In this document: positions 16,223 to 24,718 of the stretch, piece after piece
How the letters are laid out: each line of letters starts with the position of its first letter
How positions within the stretch are numbered: the first letter of the stretch is position 1
Assembly: GCA_017397935.1 (NCBI GenBank)
Contig: JAFQHN010000013.1
Coordinates: 1-60,867, forward strand
From: Bacillota bacterium
GTDB taxonomy: Bacteria > Bacillota > Dehalobacteriia > UBA4068 > UBA4997
Reading direction: 5' to 3'
Length of the DNA: 60,867 nt
Translations under genes and position numbers: made by a program
The notes under the pieces: model-generated
Told to the model about the DNA's origin: nothing
Database searches by the model: none
Seen by the model: only the letters and a program-made list of their open reading frames with translations

Positions 16223-18111
16223 AGGAACATCACCCCTCCCATCGCCGCCAGCAGCAGGGCAACCACGCCCACCAGCACCAGCGCCAGATAACTTTGCATA
16301 TTGCCCAGCGCGTACCGTCTAAGATACACACCGCAGCCGCTGACCACAAAACAGAAGCCGCGCACCAAGCCGTCCACCACATGATAATCAAACCAGCGGC
16401 AGAAATCAGCCAGCTTAACATTCGCCCTGGCCACCAGATTAACCACGCCGTCAACCGCATAACGGTCACCGCAATCACCCAAATTGGCCAAGCCAACCGC
16501 CACCAGAGCAGAGATTTTCTCATACAGGCGGTCAATATAATATCTGTTCAGCAGCAGCTTATGTACCGGAGAGAAAGCCGCCGCAATTTTGGCAGGGTCA
16601 ATCACACGGAAGAAATATACCGCAGCCGAAGCGCCCACGCCCAGCGCCACCGCACACACAGATACGATCATCGGCAGGTGTGTGTCGGGGGTATGCATCT
16701 CGCCCGTCAGCAGCATGGAAACCGGCTTGGTCAACGCACCGCTGCCCAGCGCAAACACCGAAAGTACCGCCAGCGGCAAAATCATCGGCAGCGGGCTCTC
16801 ATGCCCATGATAATCGCCCAGCTTAGGCCCGGTAAACGCCACAAAAAACAGGCGGAACATATAAAACGCCGTCAGCATACTGGTAAAGGCCAGCAGCCAA
16901 AAAGCCACCGGCGACGCATGATAAGCCGCCAGCAAAATTTCGTCCTTACTCCAAAAACCGGCAAACGGCGGAATACCGGCGATGGAAACCGTCGCCGCCA
17001 GAATGGTCAGGCCCGTTACCTTCTGGTACTTCAACAGGCCGCCCATCTGATAAATGTCGTTGCTGCCGGCACAATGGATAGCCGAACCGGCCCCCATAAA
17101 CAGCAGCGCCTTAAAGAAGGCGTGGTTCAGCAAATGCAGCACCGCCGCCACATAGTTCAGCGAACCCAGCGCCACCACCATAAAGCCCAGCTGGCTAAGC
17201 GTGGAAAACGCCAAAATCCGCTTAAAATCACAGTTTACCAGCGCCATCAGGGCGGTGCCCAGCGCCGTAACCGTACCAATAACGATCATAAAATCGGTTG
17301 CCGCAGGTGCCGCCGCCAACAGCGGAAACAGCCGCGCACACAGATAAATACCGGCCTTAACCATGGTTGCCGCGTGGATAAGCGCCGAAACAGGCGTGGG
17401 GCCTTCCATGGCATCGGGCAGCCAAACGTGCAGCGGGAACTGCGCCGATTTACCGATAACACCGCCAAAGATGCAGAACATTGCCACCGTCAGCCACATT
17501 CCATCAAAATTACCGGCTACCACCGCGTCAATCATCACCTGATAATCAAAGCTGCCAAACATATCAAACAGCAAAATGATGCCGATAAGCATGATAACAT
17601 CGCCCACACGGGTTACTAAAAATGCCTTTTTGGCCGCCGCAGCCGCGCTGGGTTTAATAAACCAAAAACCAATCAGCAGATAAGAACACAAGCCCATGAT
17701 CTCCCAGAAGATGAAGGCTTGCAGCAGGTTGTTGGCCAGCAGCACCGAGAGCATGGCAAACACAAACAACTGCACCTCGGCAAAAAACCGCAGCAAACCC
17801 TGCTCATGCTCCATATACCCGTAGGCATACAGCAAAATCAGCGTGGCCAAAAAAGATACCAGCAGCAGCAAAATCAATGACAAATTATCCAGCAAAAAGC
17901 CAAAGCTGATGTCATCAAACCAGATAAAAGACAGCTCATACCGCCCACCGCCAAAAATCTCAGGCGCACAGGCCGCCGCCAAACAAAATGAAGCCACGGT
18001 ACCGCAGATACCGACAAATGCAGATTTTAACCCCAGCTTATTGCCAAACAGCAGCGTCAGCAGCAGACCCGCCAACACCGGCATGGGTATCAACCAAGAA
18101 TATTGCAGCAT
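16219..18111 (-). CDS. nuoL: Complex I subunit NuoL with enlarged lateral helix
   Basis: The 630-residue protein has the NuoL core: Glu137 (FWEIMGLCSYLLIGFW), Lys221 (GKSAQFPLHVWLPDAMEGPTPVSALIHAATMV) and FSKDEI. After IDRLYEK (residue ~526) the segment leading to the last membrane helix is about 25 residues longer than in ordinary NuoL. It contains two VDG(V/L)V units starting at residues 553 and 579, exactly 26 apart. This is the amphipathic lateral helix that runs along the membrane arm; lengthening it by about this amount is what is needed to span an additional NuoM. The gene lies 59 bases downstream of a lipoprotein gene. Confidence 0.94.
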   Translation of the reverse strand: MLQYSWLIPMPVLAGLLLTLLFGNKLGLKSAFVGICGTVASFCLAAACAPEIFGGGRYELSFIWFDDISFGFLLDNLSLILLLLVSFLATLILLYAYGYMEHEQGLLRFFAEVQLFVFAMLSVLLANNLLQAFIFWEIMGLCSYLLIGFWFIKPSAAAAAKKAFLVTRVGDVIMLIGIILLFDMFGSFDYQVMIDAVVAGNFDGMWLTVAMFCIFGGVIGKSAQFPLHVWLPDAMEGPTPVSALIHAATMVKAGIYLCARLFPLLAAAPAATDFMIVIGTVTALGTALMALVNCDFKRILAFSTLSQLGFMVVALGSLNYVAAVLHLLNHAFFKALLFMGAGSAIHCAGSNDIYQMGGLLKYQKVTGLTILAATVSIAGIPPFAGFWSKDEILLAAYHASPVAFWLLAFTSMLTAFYMFRLFFVAFTGPKLGDYHGHESPLPMILPLAVLSVFALGSGALTKPVSMLLTGEMHTPDTHLPMIVSVCAVALGVGASAAVYFFRVIDPAKIAAAFSPVHKLLLNRYYIDRLYEKISALVAVGLANLGDCGDRYAVDGVVNLVARANVKLADFCRWFDYHVVDGLVRGFCFVVSGCGVYLRRYALGNMQSYLALVLVGVVALLLAAMGGVMFL

Positions 18112-18170
18112 TTTTCTTCTTCCAATCTTCTTATATTATTCCAACGGATATTTTAATATTTTCAGCCGTT

Positions 18171-18680
18171 TTACCCGGCAATTTCCTCATCAGCCACGGC
18201 CTCGGTGGGATAAATTCCGCTAAGCTCCTCCACCACAGTCCATTCGCCGCCATGCACAAATGCCCGCACCACATCGTGGTAAGATTTATCAACCAGATTT
18301 TCAATGCCCACATTGTAGCTTAAATTTATGCCGTCCAGCTCCACCTGGCCAAAATCGCCCAGCTCCTCAATCATGCCCAATGAGGAATCCTCGGCGTGTT
18401 CGGCGGTATCGTATTCCTGCGATACACGCATATATTGCAGCACACCCTGCTGCCAATGCAGATAAAACATGGTGTGCAAAATGCCCTTGTCGTTCTCGCC
18501 TTGCTCGAAATATTTTTCCACCACCAGGTCGGCGTCATCGTTCTCGGTCACCGTCATGATCTCATCAATTTCTTCTCTGTTAACGACATTATTGGCAATC
18601 GCCTCACAGCCGGCCATAACAACCAGCATCAACATCAGCAAACAGCATACCGGCAGCTTCAATCTGTTCAATTTCATCAT
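18171..18680 (-). CDS. Lipoprotein embedded between nuoK and nuoL
   Basis: This 169-residue protein has a signal peptide with lipobox VVMAGC (Cys ~24), so it is predicted to be exported and lipid-anchored. The mature part is acidic, with no domain I recognise. It has GGGGAGGA 4 bases before the ATG, begins 14 bases after nuoK and ends 59 bases before nuoL, so it is transcribed within the nuo operon. No lipoprotein belongs to the known core of complex I. It may be an accessory or assembly factor on the outer face of the membrane arm, or a passenger gene; the sequence does not decide. Confidence 0.85.
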   Translation of the reverse strand: MMKLNRLKLPVCCLLMLMLVVMAGCEAIANNVVNREEIDEIMTVTENDDADLVVEKYFEQGENDKGILHTMFYLHWQQGVLQYMRVSQEYDTAEHAEDSSLGMIEELGDFGQVELDGINLSYNVGIENLVDKSYHDVVRAFVHGGEWTVVEELSGIYPTEAVADEEIAG

Positions 18681-18694
18681 TAAATCCTCCCCGC

Positions 18695-19132
18695 TTAACC
18701 ACGCAGCCTTTGGAACTGTTCCAAATCAACAGTACCACGCTGACGGTACAGCGCCAAGCCAATCGCCAGACCAATCGCCACCTCGGCCGCAGCCAGCGCC
18801 AGCACAAAAATCACCATCACGCTGCCCGTGCTCTGGCCAAAATGCTGTGCAAACGCCAGAAAGTTAATGTTGGCTGCATTCAGCATCAGCTCAATCGAAA
18901 TAATGGCCGCAATCAGGTTGCGCCGTGTCAGCACGCCCAGCAAACCAACGGTAAACAGCAGCGCACCCAGCAGCAAATAATGCGTCAAGCCCAGATTAAA
19001 CACAAAATCAATGCCCCAGCGCACCATTTCACCCAAATCAAAGGCGGAAATCAACTCCCCGGCCTTGTTCAGCGCAGGCAGCACCAGCTGGTCTTTTATC
19101 TTAATCAGCAAATCAAAGAATATCTCAAACAT
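18695..19132 (-). CDS. nuoK: Complex I subunit NuoK with N-terminal extension
   Basis: Residues ~46-145 are a normal NuoK: LLLGALLFTVGLLGVLTRRNLIAAIISIELMLNAANINF with the buried glutamate of helix 2, then AAAEVAIGLAIGLALYRQRG. The N-terminal ~45 residues precede the usual start and are not part of the standard subunit of about 100 residues. The extension is mostly amphipathic and could lie on the membrane surface. No alternative start near the conserved core has a better ribosome site. Confidence 0.92.
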   Translation of the reverse strand: MFEIFFDLLIKIKDQLVLPALNKAGELISAFDLGEMVRWGIDFVFNLGLTHYLLLGALLFTVGLLGVLTRRNLIAAIISIELMLNAANINFLAFAQHFGQSTGSVMVIFVLALAAAEVAIGLAIGLALYRQRGTVDLEQFQRLRG

Positions 19133-19157
19133 AACAGCACCTCTTACTTATGCCCTG

Positions 19158-19691
19158 CTATTCGGCCTTTTTGTCAGCCTTGTCATCCGCCTGCGTGGTG
19201 ATAATGGCCGCCACCAAAGCCGCCAGCAGCAGCATGGCCATGGCCTCAAACGCCACAGGATATTGGTTCAGCAGGCCGTCCGCCAGTTCAATATACGGCA
19301 CAGGTTCAATGGCTGCGGTTTCTCCCGTAAGCGGCAGGCCGGTAAAATGAGTAAACATAATCACGCCAAACAGCGCCGCCCCCACCAGCACGGCAGCGAT
19401 TACACCGCCCAGCCATTTATGAGACCACAGGTTGGTGCGGCTTAAATCACCGCTTTTGTGGTTGATAAGCAGCAGCGCCAGCACGATAAGCACCGCCACG
19501 CTGCCAGCATAAACGATAACCTGTACGCCGCCGATAAAATCCGCCTGCAAGCTGAAAAATACACCGGCCACACTCAGCAAGCAACCAAGAAAAGACAAAA
19601 ATGTGTGGAACATATTACGCAGCACCAGCGTCCCCAGCGCAAAAATCGTCACCAGACCGGCCAGCGCAAAAAAAGTCAAGGTTTGCAGCAT
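19158..19691 (-). CDS. nuoJ: Complex I subunit NuoJ
   Basis: The 177-residue protein has five predicted membrane helices and the NuoJ core LVLRNMFHTFLSFLGCLLSVAGVFFSLQADFIGGVQVIVYAGSV, where the conserved helix 3 contains the pi-bulge. Its start overlaps the nuoI stop by one base. It ends DDKADKKAE, a charged cytosolic tail. Confidence 0.93.
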   Translation of the reverse strand: MLQTLTFFALAGLVTIFALGTLVLRNMFHTFLSFLGCLLSVAGVFFSLQADFIGGVQVIVYAGSVAVLIVLALLLINHKSGDLSRTNLWSHKWLGGVIAAVLVGAALFGVIMFTHFTGLPLTGETAAIEPVPYIELADGLLNQYPVAFEAMAMLLLAALVAAIITTQADDKADKKAE

Positions 19692-20203
19692 TATTTGTCG
19701 CCCCCTTCCTCAACTTTCGCCGCAGATGCAGCAGGTGCCGCAGGTGCGGCAGGCTTAGGTGTAATCACCGGTTTGGGCAGCGGCGGTTTCTCGCCGTATT
19801 TGGAACGCGGTGCCTCCATATTGCCGTCCGCCAGCAAATCCTGCGGCACATCCGATGCCAAATACACCGCCGTCTCAAAATCCTGCGTAAAATGCAGGCA
19901 GCCCTTGGGGCAGGCCTCCACGCACAGACCGCAATACAGACAATACTGGCGGTCCATCACAAACTCGGTGCAGATTTTTTTATTTTCCTCATCCTTCTCA
20001 AACTTCTGGCGAATAACCTTGTTGGGGCAGGCCATGGCACACAGGCCGCAGTTAATGCAGGCCTCCTTATCCAGGGCAAAGCTGCCACCGCGCCAACGGT
20101 CAGGAAGATTAGGTTTTTCTTCGGGATATTTTTCTGTCAGCCTTTTGCTTGCCGCCTCTTTGCCGGTAACCATCAGGCCCTTCAAAATGCCTTTTCCGAA
20201 CAT
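19691..20203 (-). CDS. nuoI: Complex I iron-sulfur subunit NuoI
   Basis: The 170-residue ferredoxin-like subunit has two CxxCxxCxxxCP motifs (CINCGLCAMACP, CLYCGLCVEACP), which hold clusters N6a and N6b. The N-terminal amphipathic helix is normal. The last ~35 residues are an Ala/Pro-rich tail ([19 protein letters not shown]) absent from classical NuoI, probably a flexible linker that could contact an electron-donating partner. No NuoE, F or G is encoded nearby, so NuoI is the outermost redox subunit in this operon. Confidence 0.94.
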   Translation of the reverse strand: MFGKGILKGLMVTGKEAASKRLTEKYPEEKPNLPDRWRGGSFALDKEACINCGLCAMACPNKVIRQKFEKDEENKKICTEFVMDRQYCLYCGLCVEACPKGCLHFTQDFETAVYLASDVPQDLLADGNMEAPRSKYGEKPPLPKPVITPKPAAPAAPAASAAKVEEGGDK

Positions 20204-20260
20204 CTTGCCACTCCCTCATTATCTCAATCTATATTATATTAAGCAGTAATTTTTCCAAAT

Positions 20261-21310
20261 TTATGCCAGCAGATAAACCACCACGCCGGTCACCAGCACA
20301 TTGGCCAGCATCAACGGCACCAGCACCTTCCAACAAAATGTCAGCACATGGTCGGCACGGATACGCGGAAACGACCAGCGCACCCAGATAAAAAAGCTCA
20401 TAATCACAAAGGTTTTCAGCAAAAACCATACCCAGCCCGGCAAAAAGGGCCCGGTAAAGCCGCCCAAAAACAGCGTGGTTGCCAAACCGGCCGCCACAAA
20501 CATATTACAGTACTCCGCCAGATAAAACAGCGCATACCGCATACCGGAATACTCGGTGAAAACACCGGCGGTCAGCTCACTCTCACCCTCAGGCAAGTCA
20601 AACGGAGCACGGTTACACTCCGCCAGTGCCGTGATAAGATAAACCACAAAGGCCACCGGCTGCAAGCACACCAGCCAGATGTTTCCGGTCTGCCAATCAA
20701 TAATCTGGTTCAGATTAAAAGTCCCGGCTACCATGATAACGCTGAGAATACACAGCGCCTGCGGCACCTCATAGCTGATAGCCTGGTTAACCACACGCAT
20801 CGCGCCCATCATCGCAAACTTGTTGTTGGATGCATACCCGGCACACAGCACCGGCAGGCTGGCCAGCGTCGTCACCGCCATTATGTAAACCACACCCAAT
20901 TCCAAATCCAGCGCCGTCATCCCCTCACCAAAGGGCATGGCAGCAAGCGCCAGCATCGGCGGCACAAAAGCCAGCAAAGCCGCCAGCAAATGCACATTTT
21001 TATCCGCACCGTCGGGCACAATATCTTCCTTCATCACCAGCTTTATCGCGTCACCCACGGTATGAAACCAACCGTTGGGGCCAAGTCGGTTGGGGCCGGG
21101 CCGCCGTTGGATATAACCGGCCAGTTTACGCTCCCAGATTACATAAAACAGGGCGCAGAACACGCACACAATGACGATACCCAGCCAATAAACCGCCACC
21201 ATCGCCACCTCGGCCAGACCAACGGGCAACCCCAGCAAATTCAGCAGCCAGACAAACAAAGCCCTGCACAAATCGGCAATATTAACAAATATATTGTTAA
21301 CAAATTCCAT
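20261..21310 (-). CDS. nuoH: Complex I subunit NuoH
   Basis: The ATG at 21310 is used; GAGG lies about 8-10 bases before it, while an upstream TTG at 21331 has none. The ~349-residue protein has eight membrane helices. RRPGPNRLGPNGWFHTVGDAIKLVMKED and EGESELTAGVFTEYSGMRYALFYLAEY are the quinone-chamber loops, with the Glu/Arg pairs that couple quinone chemistry to the membrane arm. The position after nuoD and before nuoI skips nuoEFG. Confidence 0.95.
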   Translation of the reverse strand: MEFVNNIFVNIADLCRALFVWLLNLLGLPVGLAEVAMVAVYWLGIVIVCVFCALFYVIWERKLAGYIQRRPGPNRLGPNGWFHTVGDAIKLVMKEDIVPDGADKNVHLLAALLAFVPPMLALAAMPFGEGMTALDLELGVVYIMAVTTLASLPVLCAGYASNNKFAMMGAMRVVNQAISYEVPQALCILSVIMVAGTFNLNQIIDWQTGNIWLVCLQPVAFVVYLITALAECNRAPFDLPEGESELTAGVFTEYSGMRYALFYLAEYCNMFVAAGLATTLFLGGFTGPFLPGWVWFLLKTFVIMSFFIWVRWSFPRIRADHVLTFCWKVLVPLMLANVLVTGVVVYLLA

Positions 21311-21360
21311 AACAGTATCCTCAATCCTCAAATAATTTCGGCAGATTATTCAGCAAAATA

Positions 21361-22479
21361 TTAAGCATCGATCTCGCCCAGCACAATGTCAAAGCTGGCG
21401 ATGATCGTCACCAGGTCTGCCATCTTATGTCCGGGCATCAGCTCGCTGTAAATCGCAATATTATCAAAAGAAGGCCGGCGGAAGTGTACCCGCAGCGGGT
21501 TGGTCTTGCCGTCAGATGCCACCATGCAGCCCATAATTCCCTTGGGGTTCTCGGTCTGGGCATAAGCCTCACCGGCCGGCACACGCAGCACCTTGGGCAC
21601 CTTGCCCATGATCTCGCCGCCCTCGGTTTCCTTCAACGCCGCATAAATATCCTTGATAAGCTGATAAATTACCTCGCACTCCTCCATGCGCTGCACATAA
21701 CGGGCATGGCAGTCACCCGCCTGCTGTACCGGCACCTTAAACTTAAAGCGGTCATACAGGCAATACGGCGCATCCCGCCGCAAATCATAGCTTACCCCCG
21801 ATGCACGAAGATTTGCGCCCGTCAGACCATAAGCCTTGGCCTGCTCGGCAGTTACCACGCCCACACCCTTGGTACGGTGAAGGAAAATCTCGTTCTCATC
21901 CACCAATTTATGATACATCTCCAAAAACGGCGGAAACTCATCCAGCAGCTTTTGCAGTGCCGCATCACATTGTTCATTCCAGTCAGCCTGCACACCGCCA
22001 AAGCGGATATACCCCTGCGTCATGCGTGCGCCGCACAGGGCAGACATCACTTCCAGCGCATATTCACGCTGCTGATACGGATAAAACACGGCCGAAACCG
22101 CACCCAGGTCCATAATATAAATGCCAATGCCCACCATATAAGAGGCCAATCGCATGATCTCGCAGCTAAGCATACGCAGCAGGCTGGCACGCTCCGGGAT
22201 TTCCACCCCCAGCAGCTTCTCCACCGCCAACGCATACGGCAAATTATTATTCACCCCGGCCAGATAATCCAGACGGTCGGTGTAAGGCATACCCTGCACA
22301 TAAGTACGGCTTTCCAGCAGCTTCTCCATGCCGCGGTGCAGATAACCGATCTGCGGGTCGGCAGAAACACAGGTTTCGCCGTCAAAATCCGCCACGATCC
22401 GCAAAACACCGTGGGTACTGGGGTGCTGCGGGCCCATATTCAGCGTATAACGCTCGCTGTTCACATTCAAGTTTTGCAT
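21361..22479 (-). CDS. nuoD: Complex I 49-kDa subunit NuoD
   Basis: The 372-residue protein begins with NMGPQHPSTHGVLR, the quinone-site beta loop, whose His is the expected quinone ligand; IGYLHRGMEKLLESRTY follows. It lacks the Ni-binding cysteines of group 4 hydrogenases, so this is a complex I subunit and not a hydrogenase large subunit. The C-terminus GHKMADLVTIIASFDIVLGEIDA is complete. It overlaps the nuoC stop by one base and is not fused with nuoC. Confidence 0.96.
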   Translation of the reverse strand: MQNLNVNSERYTLNMGPQHPSTHGVLRIVADFDGETCVSADPQIGYLHRGMEKLLESRTYVQGMPYTDRLDYLAGVNNNLPYALAVEKLLGVEIPERASLLRMLSCEIMRLASYMVGIGIYIMDLGAVSAVFYPYQQREYALEVMSALCGARMTQGYIRFGGVQADWNEQCDAALQKLLDEFPPFLEMYHKLVDENEIFLHRTKGVGVVTAEQAKAYGLTGANLRASGVSYDLRRDAPYCLYDRFKFKVPVQQAGDCHARYVQRMEECEVIYQLIKDIYAALKETEGGEIMGKVPKVLRVPAGEAYAQTENPKGIMGCMVASDGKTNPLRVHFRRPSFDNIAIYSELMPGHKMADLVTIIASFDIVLGEIDA

Positions 22480-22967
22480 CAGTCCAGCCGCCTCCTGCCC
22501 TGGTATTTGGTCGGCTGATGCACAAAATCCTTGCGCAGCGGCCAGCCCTCAAAGCCGTCCCACATCAAGATACGGCGTAAATCGGGGTGTCCGGCAAACT
22601 CAATGCCAAACATATCATAAACCTCGCGTTCCAGCCAGTTGGCTGCCTTCCATACCGCACACAGGCTGTTTACCTGCGGCTCCTCACGGCTTATTTCCAC
22701 TTTCAGCGTGATCAAATCCCCGTTTTGGTAATTCCCCACCTGATAAATCAGACGGAATTTGCCCTCGGCCAGATAATCCACCGCCGTAATGTCCGCCAGA
22801 AACTCATACCCGGCGCTCAGCAAATACTCAGCCGCAGGCAGCAAAACCTCCGCCTGCACCATATATTCGCTGTCGGTGTTCTCAATCAATTCAATTTTAT
22901 CGGCAAAGCGGGCGGCAAATTCGGCTGCCACCTGCTGTTTGCCTGCAATTTCCACATTATTTAACAT
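22479..22967 (-). CDS. nuoC: Complex I 30-kDa subunit NuoC
   Basis: The ATG at 22967 is preferred to the adjacent GTG at 22970. The 162-residue protein ends with [36 protein letters not shown], the family signature. NuoC stabilises the NuoB-D-I connecting module. It overlaps nuoB by 11 bases. Confidence 0.94.
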   Translation of the reverse strand: MLNNVEIAGKQQVAAEFAARFADKIELIENTDSEYMVQAEVLLPAAEYLLSAGYEFLADITAVDYLAEGKFRLIYQVGNYQNGDLITLKVEISREEPQVNSLCAVWKAANWLEREVYDMFGIEFAGHPDLRRILMWDGFEGWPLRKDFVHQPTKYQGRRRLD

Positions 22968-23529
22968 CACGCACCACCTGCTGTCTTTCCGGGTGCAGCA
23001 ACTTCGCTTTCAGTTGCAGCATACCATCAATCAAAGCCTCCGGTCTGGGCGGGCAACCGGGAACATAAACATCCACCGGCACCACCTTGTCCGCACCGGC
23101 CACCACCGAGTACGAATCCACAAACGGGCCACCGCTTATCGCACAGCTGCCCATGGCGATGACCCACTTTGGTTCGGGCATCTGGTGATACAGCAGCTCC
23201 ACCGCAGGGCGCATTTTCTCGGTAATCGTACCGGCCACGATCATCACGTCCGCCTGTCTGGGAGAGTTACGGAAAACCTCATAACCAAACCGAGACATAT
23301 CAAAGCGGCTCTGCGTCGTACAAATCATTTCAATCGCACAGCAGGCCAGACCAAATTGCAGCGGCCAAAGCGACCAGCCCGTGCCCCAGCGGAACAGTTT
23401 ATCCAAACTGGTCAGCAGGATACCGCGTTTTTCCAGCTCCTCCTGCGTCAACAAATCGTGTGAATTATTAGGATCGCCCTCCGGCATACCGCCGCGCTGC
23501 GGAAAGCGCACATTAGTTTTCAATGCCAT
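22957..23529 (-). CDS. nuoB: Complex I iron-sulfur subunit NuoB
   Basis: The 190-residue protein carries the four ligands of cluster N2: the paired Cys in [10 protein letters not shown], one in [12 protein letters not shown] and one in [10 protein letters not shown]2 passes electrons to quinone at the NuoB/NuoD interface. It overlaps nuoA by 10 bases. The length is normal. Confidence 0.95.
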   Translation of the reverse strand: MALKTNVRFPQRGGMPEGDPNNSHDLLTQEELEKRGILLTSLDKLFRWGTGWSLWPLQFGLACCAIEMICTTQSRFDMSRFGYEVFRNSPRQADVMIVAGTITEKMRPAVELLYHQMPEPKWVIAMGSCAISGGPFVDSYSVVAGADKVVPVDVYVPGCPPRPEALIDGMLQLKAKLLHPERQQVVRDVK

Positions 23530-23876
23530 TTCAGCACGCCCTCCTTCCAGGCATAGGCCAAACCGGCCGTCAAAATTACAATAAACACAAACATCTCAAT
23601 CAGCGCCGCCAAGCCCATATCGCCAAAGCCCAAGGCCCACGGCAGCAAAAACATCATTTCCACATCAAATAAAAGAAAAATCAAACCGGTTAAAAAATAA
23701 GACGGTTTGAAGCGCACCCAAGCATTACCCATGGGCGGCATACCGCACTCATAGGTTGAACATTTCTCCTTATAAGGATTTCTCGTTTGCAGCAAACGGG
23801 ACACCACCAGCGCCGCACAGGCAAAAAATATTGCCCCCAAAAACAAAATGCCAACTGATGCATACTGTACCAGCAT
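23520..23876 (-). CDS. nuoA: Complex I subunit NuoA
   Basis: The 118-residue, three-helix protein contains [40 protein letters not shown], the diagnostic NuoA loop and helix. It is the first gene of the nuo operon, with GAGGGG before its ATG. The 275 bases between it and the divergent amidase gene must hold both promoters; several AT-rich -10-like sequences occur there, but none with a clear consensus -35. Confidence 0.94.
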   Translation of the reverse strand: MLVQYASVGILFLGAIFFACAALVVSRLLQTRNPYKEKCSTYECGMPPMGNAWVRFKPSYFLTGLIFLLFDVEMMFLLPWALGFGDMGLAALIEMFVFIVILTAGLAYAWKEGVLKWH

Positions 23877-24151
23877 TACTTTCCCCTCATTTCCTGTCTA
23901 AATTTTTACAGCAAAAATTTTTGATAATTTCTGCCTGTATATCCCCATTTCTGCGTCTGTTCGGCTCTTATCAAACCGTTTTTAAGCACCACAAACACTA
24001 TATCTTGTGTTTTTGGCCAAAAAATCACCCTCTGCAAAAATAAAAATATTCATTTTATTATATAATATTCCAAACAAATAGTAAATAGCAATTTGTGGTC
24101 TGCGGCATAAAATACAGCAAAAATACAATATGCAAAAGGGAGTTTTTCACC

Positions 24152-24718
24152 ATGGCAATCAAAATTTTTATTGACCAGGGACACAATCCGCAAAACCCCA
24201 ACGCCGGTGCCGAGGCAGGCGGCGTGAGAGAACAGGATGTCAATTACACCGTCGGCATTATGCTGGCCGATATGTTAAACCAAAATCCCAACTTCCAGGC
24301 CTTAACCTCTCGCAATTCCCCCGATGAACAGCTCGGCTATGATACCATAAGCAGCCTGGCCGCCCGCGTACAGGCCGCCAACAGCTGGGGCGCCGATTAC
24401 TTCATCAGCATCCACTGCAACGCCAGCGAGACTTTAACCGCCAGCGGCAGCGAGGCCTACGTTTATCGGCTTGACAGCGAAGCCGCCGTCCTTGCCGAAT
24501 ATCTGCTGATCGGCCTCAACAACGCCACCGGCCTTGCCAACCGCGGCGTGTTCCAAAACACCGGTCTTTATGTGCTGCGCCGCACTTATATGCCCGCCGT
24601 GCTGGTAGAATTGGGTTACCTCACCAACCCAACTGACCGCTTCCTCCTCACCACCGACCCTCAATCCTTCGCCCGCGGCCTGTATAACGGCCTGTTGACT
24701 TACTTCGGCTTGGCTTAA
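24152..24718 (+). CDS. N-acetylmuramoyl-L-alanine amidase (Amidase_3)
   Basis: The ATG at 24152 follows AAAAGGGAG and begins MAIKIFIDQGHNPQNPNAG; an upstream in-frame ATG at 24095 has no site. The 188-residue protein is a bare Amidase_3 domain. Zinc ligands are His in DQGHNP, Glu in GVREQD and His in FISIHCNAS; the catalytic Glu is in AVLVELGYLTN. It has no signal peptide and no cell-wall-binding domain, so it could be a mother-cell CwlD-like enzyme or a lysin-like protein. Its stop overlaps the convergent DHHW gene by four bases. Confidence 0.88.
   Translation: MAIKIFIDQGHNPQNPNAGAEAGGVREQDVNYTVGIMLADMLNQNPNFQALTSRNSPDEQLGYDTISSLAARVQAANSWGADYFISIHCNASETLTASGSEAYVYRLDSEAAVLAEYLLIGLNNATGLANRGVFQNTGLYVLRRTYMPAVLVELGYLTNPTDRFLLTTDPQSFARGLYNGLLTYFGLA

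Noticed and set aside
16294-17619. 441-codon plus-strand frame antisense to nuoL
   Set aside because: It is rich in His, Gln and Arg with no hydrophobic core, as expected for the complement of a membrane protein gene; nuoL on the other strand is unambiguous. Similar long plus-strand frames opposite nuoM, nuoN, nuoD and araA are rejected for the same reason.
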